From: Bacteroidales bacterium
Lineage (GTDB): Bacteria > Bacteroidota > Bacteroidia > Bacteroidales > UBA7332
Assembly: GCA_028687995.1 (NCBI GenBank)
Contig: JAQTZA010000002.1
Span: 124,001 to 188,000 of the forward strand
Reading direction: 5' to 3'
DNA length: 64,000 bases
The position numbers were made by a program, and so were the translations under genes. How positions within the stretch are numbered: position 1 is the stretch's first letter; each line of letters begins with the position of its first letter. Below, one piece after another: positions 27,266-36,851 of the stretch. The notes beneath the pieces are model-generated. The model had not been told where the DNA came from, ran no database searches, and saw only the letters and a program-made list of their open reading frames with translations.

Positions 27266-28525
27266 TCAAGATTTTAATTCTGAAATATCAGATAAAATAT
27301 GCGACGATTCAATATCTGGTTCCGATTCTTCAAGTACAGCATCTGAAGAAAAAAGTTCAAGCGCTCGATCTGGCAAAATGCAAAGGGAGATAATAAACCA
27401 TGTGATTAGTATTGGTGTTGTTTCTTGAAGCACCGGAAATATGGTAGCATAGACAATCCATGCTGATGAAAAAAGTAAAATTCTCTTGTCCATTGTTTTA
27501 AAAATAAAGTGATAAAGAAACCATCCCACTAAAATAAATCCAATTATCCCAAAGCTATTAATTAATGCTAATGATGAGTTTTCGAAGCAAAGCCAATTAT
27601 CGGACCGTGGTGAAAAAGATTCTCCTCCTAACCCGATAAAGAAATTCTCAATCGCGCCTTGTATGCCTAATGTCAATAAAAGTAGTCGCTCTATATCAGA
27701 CTCAGAAGCATTACCATCGCTATATAATGCTGATTTAATAACCTGAATGATTATAACAATAATAAATACAATAATTATCGTAAAATTCAGTCCTTTTTTT
27801 AACTTGAAAAAATAAGTATACACAAAATAGACGCCAGAAACCGCAACCAATAGTATTCCGGCTCTAGTATTGCAAGCAACTAAAGTATAAACAGTAGATA
27901 ATAGAAATATTGTTTTTAAAGGTTTCGTGAGCCTTTTGTTCGTAAATACAAGAAGCATCACAAACCAAGTGTATTGACTTAAGGCCATAGGGCTTACAAA
28001 ATAATAGCGCATGCGTATTACATCGTCGCGTAGTAGTGTGAAGCCTTCTTCCTCAATAGCGAATGTATTTTCATACCCACCTGTTGATTCGAAGAATAGT
28101 ATCCATATTGCACACAACACCATTAAACACGCAATAGTGATAATGTCTTTGTCGTAGTCTTTAATCTTAATAAATCGTAAATAAAGTACCATCGGCAGTC
28201 CCATAATCAGCCATGTGAAATATTCGAAATACCATTCACCATGAATTATTTGCAGCAGAAACGTGAATGATATAAGACTTATATATACAAGTATTGGTTT
28301 TATTCTTACTAGGTATTTTGCCCCTAAAAAGAAACACAAAATATAGGCAAGATCTTTCCAATAGGTTATTGCTCTAAACCCAAAAATCTTTACTATAAGT
28401 AGATTCGCAGGCATAAATATGAAGTAAATTCTTAGCAGAGTGTATAAGAATTTGCTTGGCGTAGCTTCTGCTGAATCAGAGAAGTAAGCTTCATTATTAT
28501 TGGTTATATCTTCCTCATTTGTCAT
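27266..28525 (-). CDS. O-antigen polymerase / ligase-like membrane protein (Wzy)
   Basis: 419 residues with about ten to twelve hydrophobic segments and a large periplasmic loop in the second half, the shape of Wzy polymerases and WaaL ligases. In a locus with Wzx, Wzz and Wza, polymerase is the better guess. Family sequence similarity is always low, so topology and context carry the call. The C-terminal tail is hydrophilic and acidic (residues ~390-419). Confidence 0.72.
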   Translation of the reverse strand: MTNEEDITNNNEAYFSDSAEATPSKFLYTLLRIYFIFMPANLLIVKIFGFRAITYWKDLAYILCFFLGAKYLVRIKPILVYISLISFTFLLQIIHGEWYFEYFTWLIMGLPMVLYLRFIKIKDYDKDIITIACLMVLCAIWILFFESTGGYENTFAIEEEGFTLLRDDVIRMRYYFVSPMALSQYTWFVMLLVFTNKRLTKPLKTIFLLSTVYTLVACNTRAGILLVAVSGVYFVYTYFFKLKKGLNFTIIIVFIIVIIIQVIKSALYSDGNASESDIERLLLLTLGIQGAIENFFIGLGGESFSPRSDNWLCFENSSLALINSFGIIGFILVGWFLYHFIFKTMDKRILLFSSAWIVYATIFPVLQETTPILITWFIISLCILPDRALELFSSDAVLEESEPDIESSHILSDISELKS

Positions 28526-28546
28526 TCAACTGTGGCGTTTTCGAGA

Positions 28547-29665
28547 TTATGTGTGATTTTTTTTGATAGTACTTTGCAATTGGTTACCTGATTCAAAAAA
28601 ACGATAGAGTTCATCAATATTTTCGGATTCAATTGGGAGAGGAAGATTTTTTTTGTGAAAATCTGAATGAATGCTTTCCAATATTTCTTTTTCATATTGA
28701 TCTTTATTCGTTGGGTCAATGTACTGTGCATATTGTCCACCTGATTCTCTAAGTTCTTCAATATCAGATGTTATGACTGGTGTTCCACAGTAAATAGCTT
28801 CACGAACAGGTATTCCAAAACCCTCATATATTGATGGAAAAAGAAATGTTGTGGCACCGTTGTAGATATATGGTAAATCTTCATCTGGTACATATCCTAG
28901 TCTGATTATGTTTTGGCTGTATAATTGACAAAGTCGAATTACCTCTTTGTTTTGCCAGCCTTTAGAACCAACAATAACTAGTCTATGTTCGCCCAACTTA
29001 TTTTGATTCAGTAAATTAACAAATGAATCGAGTGTGAATGAAAGATTCTTTCGGGGTTCAAGAGTGCCAACAGTAAGTAAATATGGGAAATTTATGTTGT
29101 ATTTCTTTAATACATTTACCACAGCTTCTCGTTCATAGAGTCCAAAGTGACTTTCTATAGGAGGATTGATAACAATATTTGTCTTTTTCTGAAAATATAG
29201 ATTCACTTTATTTTTGGTGCCGTGTGAATTGCAAATCACAAAGTCAGATTTCTGAGTATCATGTTTCAAAAAAAGCAAATGAGAAATATAATGAAAAAAG
29301 CCCATTGTTTTTGGCGCAATTTTGTAATTGAGATCGTGTACTACAAGAGCTGTTTTTACGCTACTTTGTAGGTGTGGTAGAAATCCTGTGCCTGAAAAAT
29401 AGAAATTGATGTTGTCTTTTTCAATCATTTTACCAGCTTTCAGTTTCAACCATACGATTGGTTTCATTTTTCGGCCTAATGATTGATCTTCTCTCATTAT
29501 TACACGTGTCTTAATGTCATTTGGAACAACAATTTCTCCATTTGAATAGATATAGAATTGCGCTTCAGGAAAGCGTTCTAACAATAGATACAGCAAAGAA
29601 AGCACGTATTTTCCAATGCCACTAGGGTTTGAGCGAAATGGAAGCCCATCAATTCCAATTTTCAT
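28547..29665 (-). CDS. Glycosyltransferase, GT4 family
   Basis: 372 residues. N-terminus MKIGIDGLPFRSNPSGIGKYV, linker VGTLEPRKNLSFTLDSF and C-terminal EGFGIPVREAIYCGTPVITSD mark a GT4 enzyme related to the 26186-27250 product. It overlaps the upstream GT gene by four bases (ATGA), so they are coupled. Confidence 0.9.
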   Translation of the reverse strand: MKIGIDGLPFRSNPSGIGKYVLSLLYLLLERFPEAQFYIYSNGEIVVPNDIKTRVIMREDQSLGRKMKPIVWLKLKAGKMIEKDNINFYFSGTGFLPHLQSSVKTALVVHDLNYKIAPKTMGFFHYISHLLFLKHDTQKSDFVICNSHGTKNKVNLYFQKKTNIVINPPIESHFGLYEREAVVNVLKKYNINFPYLLTVGTLEPRKNLSFTLDSFVNLLNQNKLGEHRLVIVGSKGWQNKEVIRLCQLYSQNIIRLGYVPDEDLPYIYNGATTFLFPSIYEGFGIPVREAIYCGTPVITSDIEELRESGGQYAQYIDPTNKDQYEKEILESIHSDFHKKNLPLPIESENIDELYRFFESGNQLQSTIKKNHT

Positions 29666-30891
29666 TTTCTAAGTCGTGGCATTAAGAAGGTTTGTTTTTC
29701 GAAAGAGGAATAAGTCGTCATAAACCGCATCAAAAGATAGTAAATTTTAATACCAACGACCTTTTTCAAAATCTGGAGCAGTTTGAGCATTTTATCGCGT
29801 TTGGCATCAACGTTGTTAACCCCTTTCCTTAGCGCATAATACTTACCCTCTTTGTCGAAAATCATCAACTTGTTGGATGTCAATAGATGATAGAATGTGC
29901 CATTATTGATGTCAAAAGGGTTTTCAAATACCTGTCCCTCGCTTAATAATGCACGAAAAAGGCGTCGTTGATATTGTAGTATGTATATGCCGTTGTTGTA
30001 TTGATTGTATTTGTATTTTAACACAGACAGGTTTTCGAAGTGATTGTTTTTCAAGTCATCTACATACTCCGAAAATAGTCGGCATAATTCAGGACGATTG
30101 TGTAAATTAAACTTTGTTTGTTTACGAGCGATGTTGCTATAGGTCTCAGGATCTAAACCCGAAAAATGATAAATAACGAGGTCTTCATTATTAACCAAAT
30201 AGCTAAAACCATTATCCGAGATTGTTCGCTCATGCAGGTTCCAAAAAGCTACATTTAAGCCTGGATGGCGTAGGATTTTTACGTTATCGCCATAGAGTGC
30301 TGGTAGGAAATCCATCCATCGCTGGTCAACATGTAGCGCGTCATTTTTGTCGACATAGCATTGGTTTGCAAGTTTGGTTTTCCACCATTCAATCATTTGG
30401 CGACCAATAACATTGTTTTTCAGTCCGAAAAAACCCAAATTGTAAATTCCTACAAAAAGGAGCTCTTCTTCTGTCGTAGCACCTTGATAATCTACGTATG
30501 GTTCGAGTATGTGTGGTGTTAATAGAGCTGTAGTATTGTCGAGTTCGTCAAACAAAAAATCGAGTGAATTGTAAACAACCATATCTGGATCAAGATACAG
30601 TATCTTTTCGTATCTTTTCTCATTCAAAAGCCAATCAAAGAAGAACGGTTTCACAGAAGTGCTGAATTCAATTACATTGTATTTGAATGCGAGTGTCGAA
30701 AAGTTCGGTATATTCTTTAGACTTTTAGATTCTATCACCTCAAAATCGTCGCAATAGATGTTTGAATCGCCTATTTCATCAGATAAGAGAATATAAAAAT
30801 CAGTAGTTGGACTATGTTTTTTTACTGAATATCCCAATGTTTTGGCTTGTGCTAAATAGTTTTTTGCACATATTGTGAAAATAACATTCAT
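29662..30891 (-). CDS. Glycosyltransferase, GT8-like (GT-A fold)
   Basis: 409 residues. The N-terminus (MNVIFTICAKNYLAQAKTLG) and the acidic motif ILYLDPDMVVYNSLD, with a DxD metal site, place it near GT8-like family enzymes of the GT-A fold. The later HVDQRWMDFLPAL and VAFWNLHER segments recur in polysaccharide-locus members of this group. It transfers a sugar to the repeat unit; the donor is not known. Confidence 0.82.
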   Translation of the reverse strand: MNVIFTICAKNYLAQAKTLGYSVKKHSPTTDFYILLSDEIGDSNIYCDDFEVIESKSLKNIPNFSTLAFKYNVIEFSTSVKPFFFDWLLNEKRYEKILYLDPDMVVYNSLDFLFDELDNTTALLTPHILEPYVDYQGATTEEELLFVGIYNLGFFGLKNNVIGRQMIEWWKTKLANQCYVDKNDALHVDQRWMDFLPALYGDNVKILRHPGLNVAFWNLHERTISDNGFSYLVNNEDLVIYHFSGLDPETYSNIARKQTKFNLHNRPELCRLFSEYVDDLKNNHFENLSVLKYKYNQYNNGIYILQYQRRLFRALLSEGQVFENPFDINNGTFYHLLTSNKLMIFDKEGKYYALRKGVNNVDAKRDKMLKLLQILKKVVGIKIYYLLMRFMTTYSSFEKQTFLMPRLRK

Positions 30892-30893
30892 CT

Positions 30894-31469
30894 TTATTCT
30901 ATGATTTTTATCAATTTGCCTGGAATACCTCCAATTACAGAGTTTCTAGGAAAACTTTTTGTTACTACTGTATTTGCTCCAATAATTGAATTTTCACCAA
31001 TTCTCACATTTGGTAAAATGGCTACACCTTCGCCTATCCACACATTATCCTCAATTATCACTTCACCCTTAGAATGAACTTTTCGTTCAGAGGGTGAAAT
31101 CAAGATGTCATCTTTAGTGGTATCTCCGTGCGAATGATCGGTAATAAATACTTTACTTGCAATTAATACTCCATTGCCAATTACTATTCGGTTGATACAT
31201 CCAATGTGACAGTCAAAATTGATCGAAACATTATTCCCAATCTCGATTTTTGGATTAAACTGAACACCATTGTGGCGAGTAAATGCTTCAATGCGAAAAC
31301 CACTAAAGGAAGAAAAATTATCTCCAATACTTATTCTTTCACCACCCAAAACTCGCATTGGATATTCAATCTGAAAGTTTCTCCCAACGTTTGCAATCCC
31401 TAGCTTTATGATTTGGGAGTATATGCAATTGGATATAGATCGAAATCGATTGATTATTTTTATTACCAT
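30894..31469 (-). CDS. Acyltransferase, left-handed beta-helix (WbbJ/maltose O-acetyltransferase-like)
   Basis: 191 residues built of hexapeptide repeats (for example IGNNVSINFDCHIGC, IEDNVWIGEGVAILPNVRIGENSIIGANTVVTKSFP) with an active-site-like ITDHSHGD. It probably O-acetylates a sugar of the polysaccharide. It overlaps the Wzx gene by seven bases. Confidence 0.9.
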   Translation of the reverse strand: MVIKIINRFRSISNCIYSQIIKLGIANVGRNFQIEYPMRVLGGERISIGDNFSSFSGFRIEAFTRHNGVQFNPKIEIGNNVSINFDCHIGCINRIVIGNGVLIASKVFITDHSHGDTTKDDILISPSERKVHSKGEVIIEDNVWIGEGVAILPNVRIGENSIIGANTVVTKSFPRNSVIGGIPGKLIKIIE

Positions 31470-32962
31470 ACAGACTTTTTGAGTTTAATTCGATTGATAA
31501 TAAAAGATGGTAAATAGTTTTTGAAAAATAGGATGACGAAGAACGTAGTATAAATAAGGATTAAAACAGATTGAAAAGAAAATGAAACTGTGGTGCCAAA
31601 GTTTTCGCTGACCAGGTATTTCACAATCAAAACTAATGACGAAATAATTGTGAATTTAATGATATTGGTTTTGTATATTAGTTCACTCCATTTCACATCT
31701 CTTTTGAGTTGATAATTTTTTAAGATAATAACCGCACCGACCAAAATGGCAGTTAACCAAGCAATTATAACGCCAACTCCTCCCCAGAAAAAGCCAAATA
31801 TAACGCCAAATAGGAGGTTGACAGCCCCAATAGACAATTGCGAAATCATCAAAATATTCATCCGTCCATCAGCCAAATTCGAAAAATAAGCTGGTGAAGT
31901 CAGCAAATTGATAAAAGTAGCAAGTGCAAGCAAGAAAACTGCTGCATTGAAGATAGGCTCAATATGACCAATCCAAAGCAAAGAGGCTATATTGCTTATT
32001 AATATTAAAGATGTCATGAAAAATAGGGTAAACATATAGACAAAATGGAAAGTTTTTTTGTAAAAATCGAACCAAACAGTCCAGCTTTCCTTCCCTTTTT
32101 CTATTAATACAGGGATGAGACTCTGATTAGCACTCACCACTACACCTTTTACCTGCGATATTAACCTTGAAGCCATTTCGTAATAACCAGTAAAGGCCAA
32201 ACCTCCAAATTTTGCTAAAAGCAATTTTGTGATTGGATCGTAAAACATTGCAGTAATAGACAATACTTGAAACTTCATTCCATAAGAAAAGATTTCTTTA
32301 AAAATGGAATTGCTCCAATTCCAACTGAATGGATTGTATCCAATTTGCTTAACAACAATTACGAAACAGAATACTAAACTGAAGAGCGATTGAATTACTT
32401 GTGATAATGCCACACCTCGTAGGCCTATATATGGTGTAAATAGTAAAGTTCCACCAAGAAGGATTAACGCGGAAATAGTGTAAATAATACTTCGCAAGTA
32501 GTTTTTCTGCAAACCATCGAGAACAGAGGCATAAACGCCAGTTATTGCATTAATAACGAGGCAAATTAGTGAATATGGAACAAGCATTAATGCAGTATCG
32601 ATCTGATTCTTATGAACTACATATTTTAGTATTAATTCTGCAAATGGGTATAAACAGAGAGCAAAAATGATAAACAAAGATGCTAAAAAAACGACAGATG
32701 TGAACACAAGCTGCTTCATCTTCTCCTTTTGAAAATCGACAGCATAAAGTGCTACATAGCGAATGACAGATGTTGAAATACCAAAGTTTGCTAGGTTGGC
32801 TAATGAAGTTGTTGCTAAAACGACCGACCAAACTCCTAATACTTCAATTTTAAGTGTTGCAAGGAGGTATTTGTAGAGAAAGAAATAGACTATTCCAATC
32901 ACTATAACTTGAAGTCCGGAGCTAATTACATTTATTGATATTTTCTTATTTTTTGCTTCCAA
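31463..32962 (-). CDS. Polysaccharide flippase, Wzx/MOP family (first copy)
   Basis: 499 residues with about 12-14 hydrophobic segments; starts ISINVISSGLQVIVIGIVYFF and contains VLGVWSVVLATTSLANLANFGISTSVIRYV, typical of the polysaccharide biosynthesis MOP group. It carries lipid-linked repeat units to the periplasm. It follows the wzz gene by 30 bases and overlaps the acetyltransferase. Confidence 0.9.
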   Translation of the reverse strand: MEAKNKKISINVISSGLQVIVIGIVYFFLYKYLLATLKIEVLGVWSVVLATTSLANLANFGISTSVIRYVALYAVDFQKEKMKQLVFTSVVFLASLFIIFALCLYPFAELILKYVVHKNQIDTALMLVPYSLICLVINAITGVYASVLDGLQKNYLRSIIYTISALILLGGTLLFTPYIGLRGVALSQVIQSLFSLVFCFVIVVKQIGYNPFSWNWSNSIFKEIFSYGMKFQVLSITAMFYDPITKLLLAKFGGLAFTGYYEMASRLISQVKGVVVSANQSLIPVLIEKGKESWTVWFDFYKKTFHFVYMFTLFFMTSLILISNIASLLWIGHIEPIFNAAVFLLALATFINLLTSPAYFSNLADGRMNILMISQLSIGAVNLLFGVIFGFFWGGVGVIIAWLTAILVGAVIILKNYQLKRDVKWSELIYKTNIIKFTIISSLVLIVKYLVSENFGTTVSFSFQSVLILIYTTFFVILFFKNYLPSFIINRIKLKKSVW

Positions 32963-32992
32963 TTGTGATTGTTCGTAAGAAAAGGTTGATTA

Positions 32993-34063
32993 CTAATTAC
33001 GAATTTTTTGCATTATTTGTTCTTTGAAATAGAGCAGAAGCGCAAGAGTAATTGACGAAAATAATCCGAATAGAGTCCCCACCAAAAGCCCAATATACCA
33101 TTTTATTTCCAACTTCTTAAGAGGAAGTATTGGTTTGTCGATTATCTGAATAAGGGGCGTTTCTTTCGAAAGACTGTACTTCAACATCTCCATATTTTTC
33201 TTCATTTCAATGTACGCATTCATCGAAACCTGAATGTCAGTCTGTTTTTTCATCAAACCCACCATACTCGATTGTTTAACCAAATTCATCATATTGTCGG
33301 CAATGGATGCTCTTGCAGAAAGTGCGTTATCGTAGGCTTTTTTCACTGAGTCTGTTTGCTGTTTTAGTAGTAAGTAGTTTGTGCGCGAAACCTTTGTTTT
33401 TGTGTCGATATAAAAATCAGAAGTGTATTTTATTAGAAGTTCAACAAATAACTTTGATAACATTTCATTGCGTGAGGTAAAAGAAACATCACCAATATTT
33501 AGTTTCTTGCTTCTTTTTTCTGCAGTCATCATACGCTTTATTACTACTTGATGTACTTCATTAATGATACTATCTTGGACACGTGAAAGATTACCTTTAA
33601 CATACTCGGGGTCAAATCTTACTTCACGAACCTCTTTCTTTTTATCTGTAGCATATTTTTCGTACAAACCGTAGCTTCGAAAATAAAGACTCATCAAATT
33701 GTCTGTATGACCGTCGATTTGGATCGGGGATAGCAACACCTTTCGAATAATATAATTTGAGCCAAAAAGCTCGTATAAATTATCGCCACCGAAAGCACCA
33801 CCAGATCCTGCTCCCAACGAAATGCCAAATTGACTAGCTAATCCAGAGATTCCTCCAGCTGTTTCGCTATCTTCAATAGCAAAACTAAGTGAAGCAATAT
33901 ATTTGGGGTGATAGAGTTGCGATGCAACGAATCCCAACGCAGAACCCCCTATAACAATAACAATGATAAGCAATTTGTTGTTAAAATAGTAGTTGGTAAA
34001 GGTTCTGATATTCCGTACTATTTCTTTTAGAGGGAACTCCTCTTTTTTATCTTGTTTGGTCAT
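32993..34063 (-). CDS. Chain-length determinant Wzz-like protein (no kinase domain)
   Basis: 356 residues, with a TM near each end (about 31-50 and 325-348) and a periplasmic coiled-coil segment between, as in Wzz/PCP proteins. The N-terminal cytosolic tail and HPKYIASLSFAIEDSE motif fit the Bacteroidota type. The C-terminus stops soon after TM2, so there is no BY-kinase domain; if phosphorylation controls export, the kinase is elsewhere. It is 39 bases after the Wza-like gene. Confidence 0.88.
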   Translation of the reverse strand: MTKQDKKEEFPLKEIVRNIRTFTNYYFNNKLLIIVIVIGGSALGFVASQLYHPKYIASLSFAIEDSETAGGISGLASQFGISLGAGSGGAFGGDNLYELFGSNYIIRKVLLSPIQIDGHTDNLMSLYFRSYGLYEKYATDKKKEVREVRFDPEYVKGNLSRVQDSIINEVHQVVIKRMMTAEKRSKKLNIGDVSFTSRNEMLSKLFVELLIKYTSDFYIDTKTKVSRTNYLLLKQQTDSVKKAYDNALSARASIADNMMNLVKQSSMVGLMKKQTDIQVSMNAYIEMKKNMEMLKYSLSKETPLIQIIDKPILPLKKLEIKWYIGLLVGTLFGLFSSITLALLLYFKEQIMQKIRN

Positions 34064-34102
34064 ATTTAAAACCTATTTTGAAGAATTATAATCTTAGAAA
34101 TC

Positions 34103-36589
34103 TTAATATTTAAACAATGTAACGATGATAGCAGCAACCGAAACAATACTAGATGTCACACTAATGGTTTCTGCTGTTGTCATTCCTTTCTTTTCCGCTT
34201 CTTCTGGTATCACAATTCTTGAGCCTGGTTTCACTTTTGGATAATGTTTAAACCATAAGAAACTTTTGACCGTTTGTACCGATCCGTTTGCTTGAATAAT
34301 ATACGATCTTTTGATGAGTGCATTTGAGCCATATCCACCAGATGCATCAACGTAGTCAGTGAATGAGAGTCTTTTGTCGTAACGAACCGTGTTGGGTCTT
34401 AATACTTCTCCTGTTACTTTTACTGTTTCAAGGTATTTCGGAATGTAAAGTTCATCACCTGCTTCTAATTTGAGGTCATATTCAGATCCCGGTTGTTTAA
34501 GGATTTTCTCTAAATTAATCCCCACAATATCAGATTCTGCCATCAACTCTTTCTTTACTTTTACTGAGTCAGCCGATTCAGATTGTTTTTTTAATTTTGA
34601 TGATAAATTGTTTGCAACTTGAGTGAGAAGTTTTTTCTCAGTCTCTTTTTTCTCGAGTTTTCGAATTAAGAATGCACCAGAAAGATAAGCGTATGATGTG
34701 ACGCCACCAGCTTTATAAACCAAATCTGATATTTTTTGATTTTTTGACATCAAGATGTAAACTCCGGGAGCTCTTACTTCGCCATCTATACTTACCTCTT
34801 TTGCCTCTTCATATCCAAATATAGGCCTTACAATTACACGATCTTCACGTTGAAGTTTAAACGAGGATGCCTTGTCGTTCATAGCCAAGTCTCTATTTAC
34901 ATTGATCTTATATGATTCGGCTTTGACAACATTATCATTCAGTAGTTTTTCATCAGAAATTTGACGAAAAACTTCAATTTCATTGATATTGGCCTTCGAT
35001 TTTACCCCATTGCCTAATAGTAATAAGTCTTTTAAAGACATTCCTTCCGCAAAAGGGTATTTGTCTGGCGTTACAACTTCACCTGAAAGATATACAAAAT
35101 CCTCTTCTTTCATATCTAGAACAGAACTTATCACAATACTATCTTCTCTTTGTAGCTGTAATGATTCTTTACCACTTAGAACGTTTTTTGGTGAGAATGA
35201 ACTCATTTGAGGCAATCCAGAATCACTTTTTCGGAAGATTAAAGCTCTAGACGTAAATGCATTTTCCCTTAATCCTTCAGCTTTCCTTATCAAATCTGCG
35301 GCTGTCATACCTGATGTTAATGCGTAAGCACCAGGTCTATAGATAGAGCCGGTAATTTGAACTCGATTTTCAAATCGATTCAAAAGTTTACCTACCAAAT
35401 ATTCATCTCCTGCTTCTGTTTTAAAAACTTTATAATCAGTATGAGCAACATCTACCACACATTTCTCCTTTAGTGTATTTCTATTTGCAGTAATACGTTC
35501 TCTATAAGCTTTGTCGGAGAATCCTCCAGCAAATTCTAATAAACTACTAAGCGTTTCTCCCACTTTCATTTCAAAAATAGCAGGTGTTTTTACCTCTCCG
35601 GAAAGAGTGACTCTATTTCTGTAAGGTAATACCTTTATTGCGTCTTGATCTTGCAGACGTAAATTGGTCTGTTTTCCAAAAACAATAAAATCATACAAAT
35701 CGACAGTGGCTATTACTTTGCTATTTCTGATTACTTGTACTTCACGAAATGAACCATTTTCTTTAGGTCCACCAGATTGATATAAAGCATTAAATACGGT
35801 TGCTAAAGATGGAATTGTATATGAGCCTGGATAAACAACTTCGCCAATCACAGTTACAGTAATGCTTCTTATGTCACCTAATGCGATGCTTACAAACGTA
35901 TTTTTGCTATTTATACCACCATAGATTTTTGAGAGTTTTGCTGTAATGACTTTTTTTGCTTCATCAATAGATAATCCTCCCACTGTAACCAATCCAACAT
36001 TTGGTATTCGGATGTTACCTTCTGGAGAGACAAACACCTTTTGACTTATTTCAGACATGCCATAAACGTCGATTAATAGCTCGTCATCAGGTCCAAGTAT
36101 GTAATTGGTTGGAGTAGCTAATCGGAGGTTTGGTTCAAAACTTAAATTTACGTCTTTGAATATTTCACTTCCAAAAACTTTCAATTTCGCAGATTTAATG
36201 GAGTCCAATTTTGAAAAATAGGCATCATAGTAGCGTTGCATTTCAGAATCCATCTCCAATGCTTTCCCTTTTTCATCAACAAACGAATTCGATTTCTCTG
36301 TATTCAATAATTCAGTTGATTTACGTTTTTTGACACCCCCCTTTTCATTGTTATATTTTACAATGCGTTTTTTTAATTTCGCAATATCATCTTGCTTCAT
36401 TCCTTGAGCGGAGGCGTATTTGTCAATTTGATTAACCGAAACACCTTCTGATTGCATTTTGCTCATCAATTGTTCTATTTGAGAATCATCAATGTTGTCA
36501 ATATTCATGCTTTTGAGTAAACTAAGTGATTGAGCATGAGTAGCAATAGAACAAATCGCAATTAAGTAGATAAATAATATTTTTTTCAT
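34103..36589 (-). CDS. Polysaccharide export protein, Wza-like, SLBB repeats
   Basis: 828 residues with signal peptide (MKKILFIYLIAICSIATHAQS), a Poly_export domain (YILGPDDELLIDVYGMSEISQKVFVSPEGNI at ~165-195) and several SLBB domains (VTVIGEVVYPGSYTIPS, VTLSGEVKTPAIFEM, VQITGSIYRPGAYALTS, VYLSGEVVTPDKYPF, VSIDGEVRAPGVYIL, VKVTGEVLRPNTVRY). It is longer than E. coli Wza (~380) because of extra SLBB repeats, as usual for Bacteroidota. It exports polysaccharide through the outer membrane. First gene of the locus; -7 box at 36672-36679. Confidence 0.92.
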   Translation of the reverse strand: MKKILFIYLIAICSIATHAQSLSLLKSMNIDNIDDSQIEQLMSKMQSEGVSVNQIDKYASAQGMKQDDIAKLKKRIVKYNNEKGGVKKRKSTELLNTEKSNSFVDEKGKALEMDSEMQRYYDAYFSKLDSIKSAKLKVFGSEIFKDVNLSFEPNLRLATPTNYILGPDDELLIDVYGMSEISQKVFVSPEGNIRIPNVGLVTVGGLSIDEAKKVITAKLSKIYGGINSKNTFVSIALGDIRSITVTVIGEVVYPGSYTIPSLATVFNALYQSGGPKENGSFREVQVIRNSKVIATVDLYDFIVFGKQTNLRLQDQDAIKVLPYRNRVTLSGEVKTPAIFEMKVGETLSSLLEFAGGFSDKAYRERITANRNTLKEKCVVDVAHTDYKVFKTEAGDEYLVGKLLNRFENRVQITGSIYRPGAYALTSGMTAADLIRKAEGLRENAFTSRALIFRKSDSGLPQMSSFSPKNVLSGKESLQLQREDSIVISSVLDMKEEDFVYLSGEVVTPDKYPFAEGMSLKDLLLLGNGVKSKANINEIEVFRQISDEKLLNDNVVKAESYKINVNRDLAMNDKASSFKLQREDRVIVRPIFGYEEAKEVSIDGEVRAPGVYILMSKNQKISDLVYKAGGVTSYAYLSGAFLIRKLEKKETEKKLLTQVANNLSSKLKKQSESADSVKVKKELMAESDIVGINLEKILKQPGSEYDLKLEAGDELYIPKYLETVKVTGEVLRPNTVRYDKRLSFTDYVDASGGYGSNALIKRSYIIQANGSVQTVKSFLWFKHYPKVKPGSRIVIPEEAEKKGMTTAETISVTSSIVSVAAIIVTLFKY

Positions 36590-36671
36590 ATAACAAATGA
36601 GTTTTGTTTTCCGAATTGGTCTTTGAAATTGTTAATAATAGTGGTTTATATACATCGTTTTTTTTCGAACC

Positions 36672-36679
36672 CAAAGGTA
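36672..36679 (-). promoter_or_regulatory. Putative -7 box of the polysaccharide locus
   Basis: Minus strand TACCTTTG (TANNTTTG). Start site near 36666, giving a ~77-base leader before the Wza-like gene. No clear -33 TTG is seen. Confidence 0.45.
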
Positions 36680-36796
36680 GCAAAAAATGCGAGAATATGA
36701 TGTTTAGCGATTTAGAATCAAATTTATTTGTAAAATAATTATGCAATTCTGTAAATGTATGTTAATAACGTTTGAGTAAGCCTGTTTCGTATATAT

Positions 36797-36840
36797 TTCA
36801 TAAAAAAAGCCCCGATTTCTCGAGGCATTTTTTATGAAAT
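36797..36840. terminator. Terminator after the OmpA-TSP3 gene
   Basis: A long near-palindrome (ATTTCATAAAAAA ... TTTTTTATGAAAT) with a GC core GCCCCGA / TCGAGGC. On the minus strand the core is followed by a T-run, so it ends the OmpA transcript before the wza promoter region. Confidence 0.75.
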
Positions 36841-36851
36841 AGGAATTCTTA

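Noticed and set aside
28522-28761. Extra ORF within the end of a glycosyltransferase gene
   Set aside because: Wrong frame of a real GT4 gene; no start signal and no homology.
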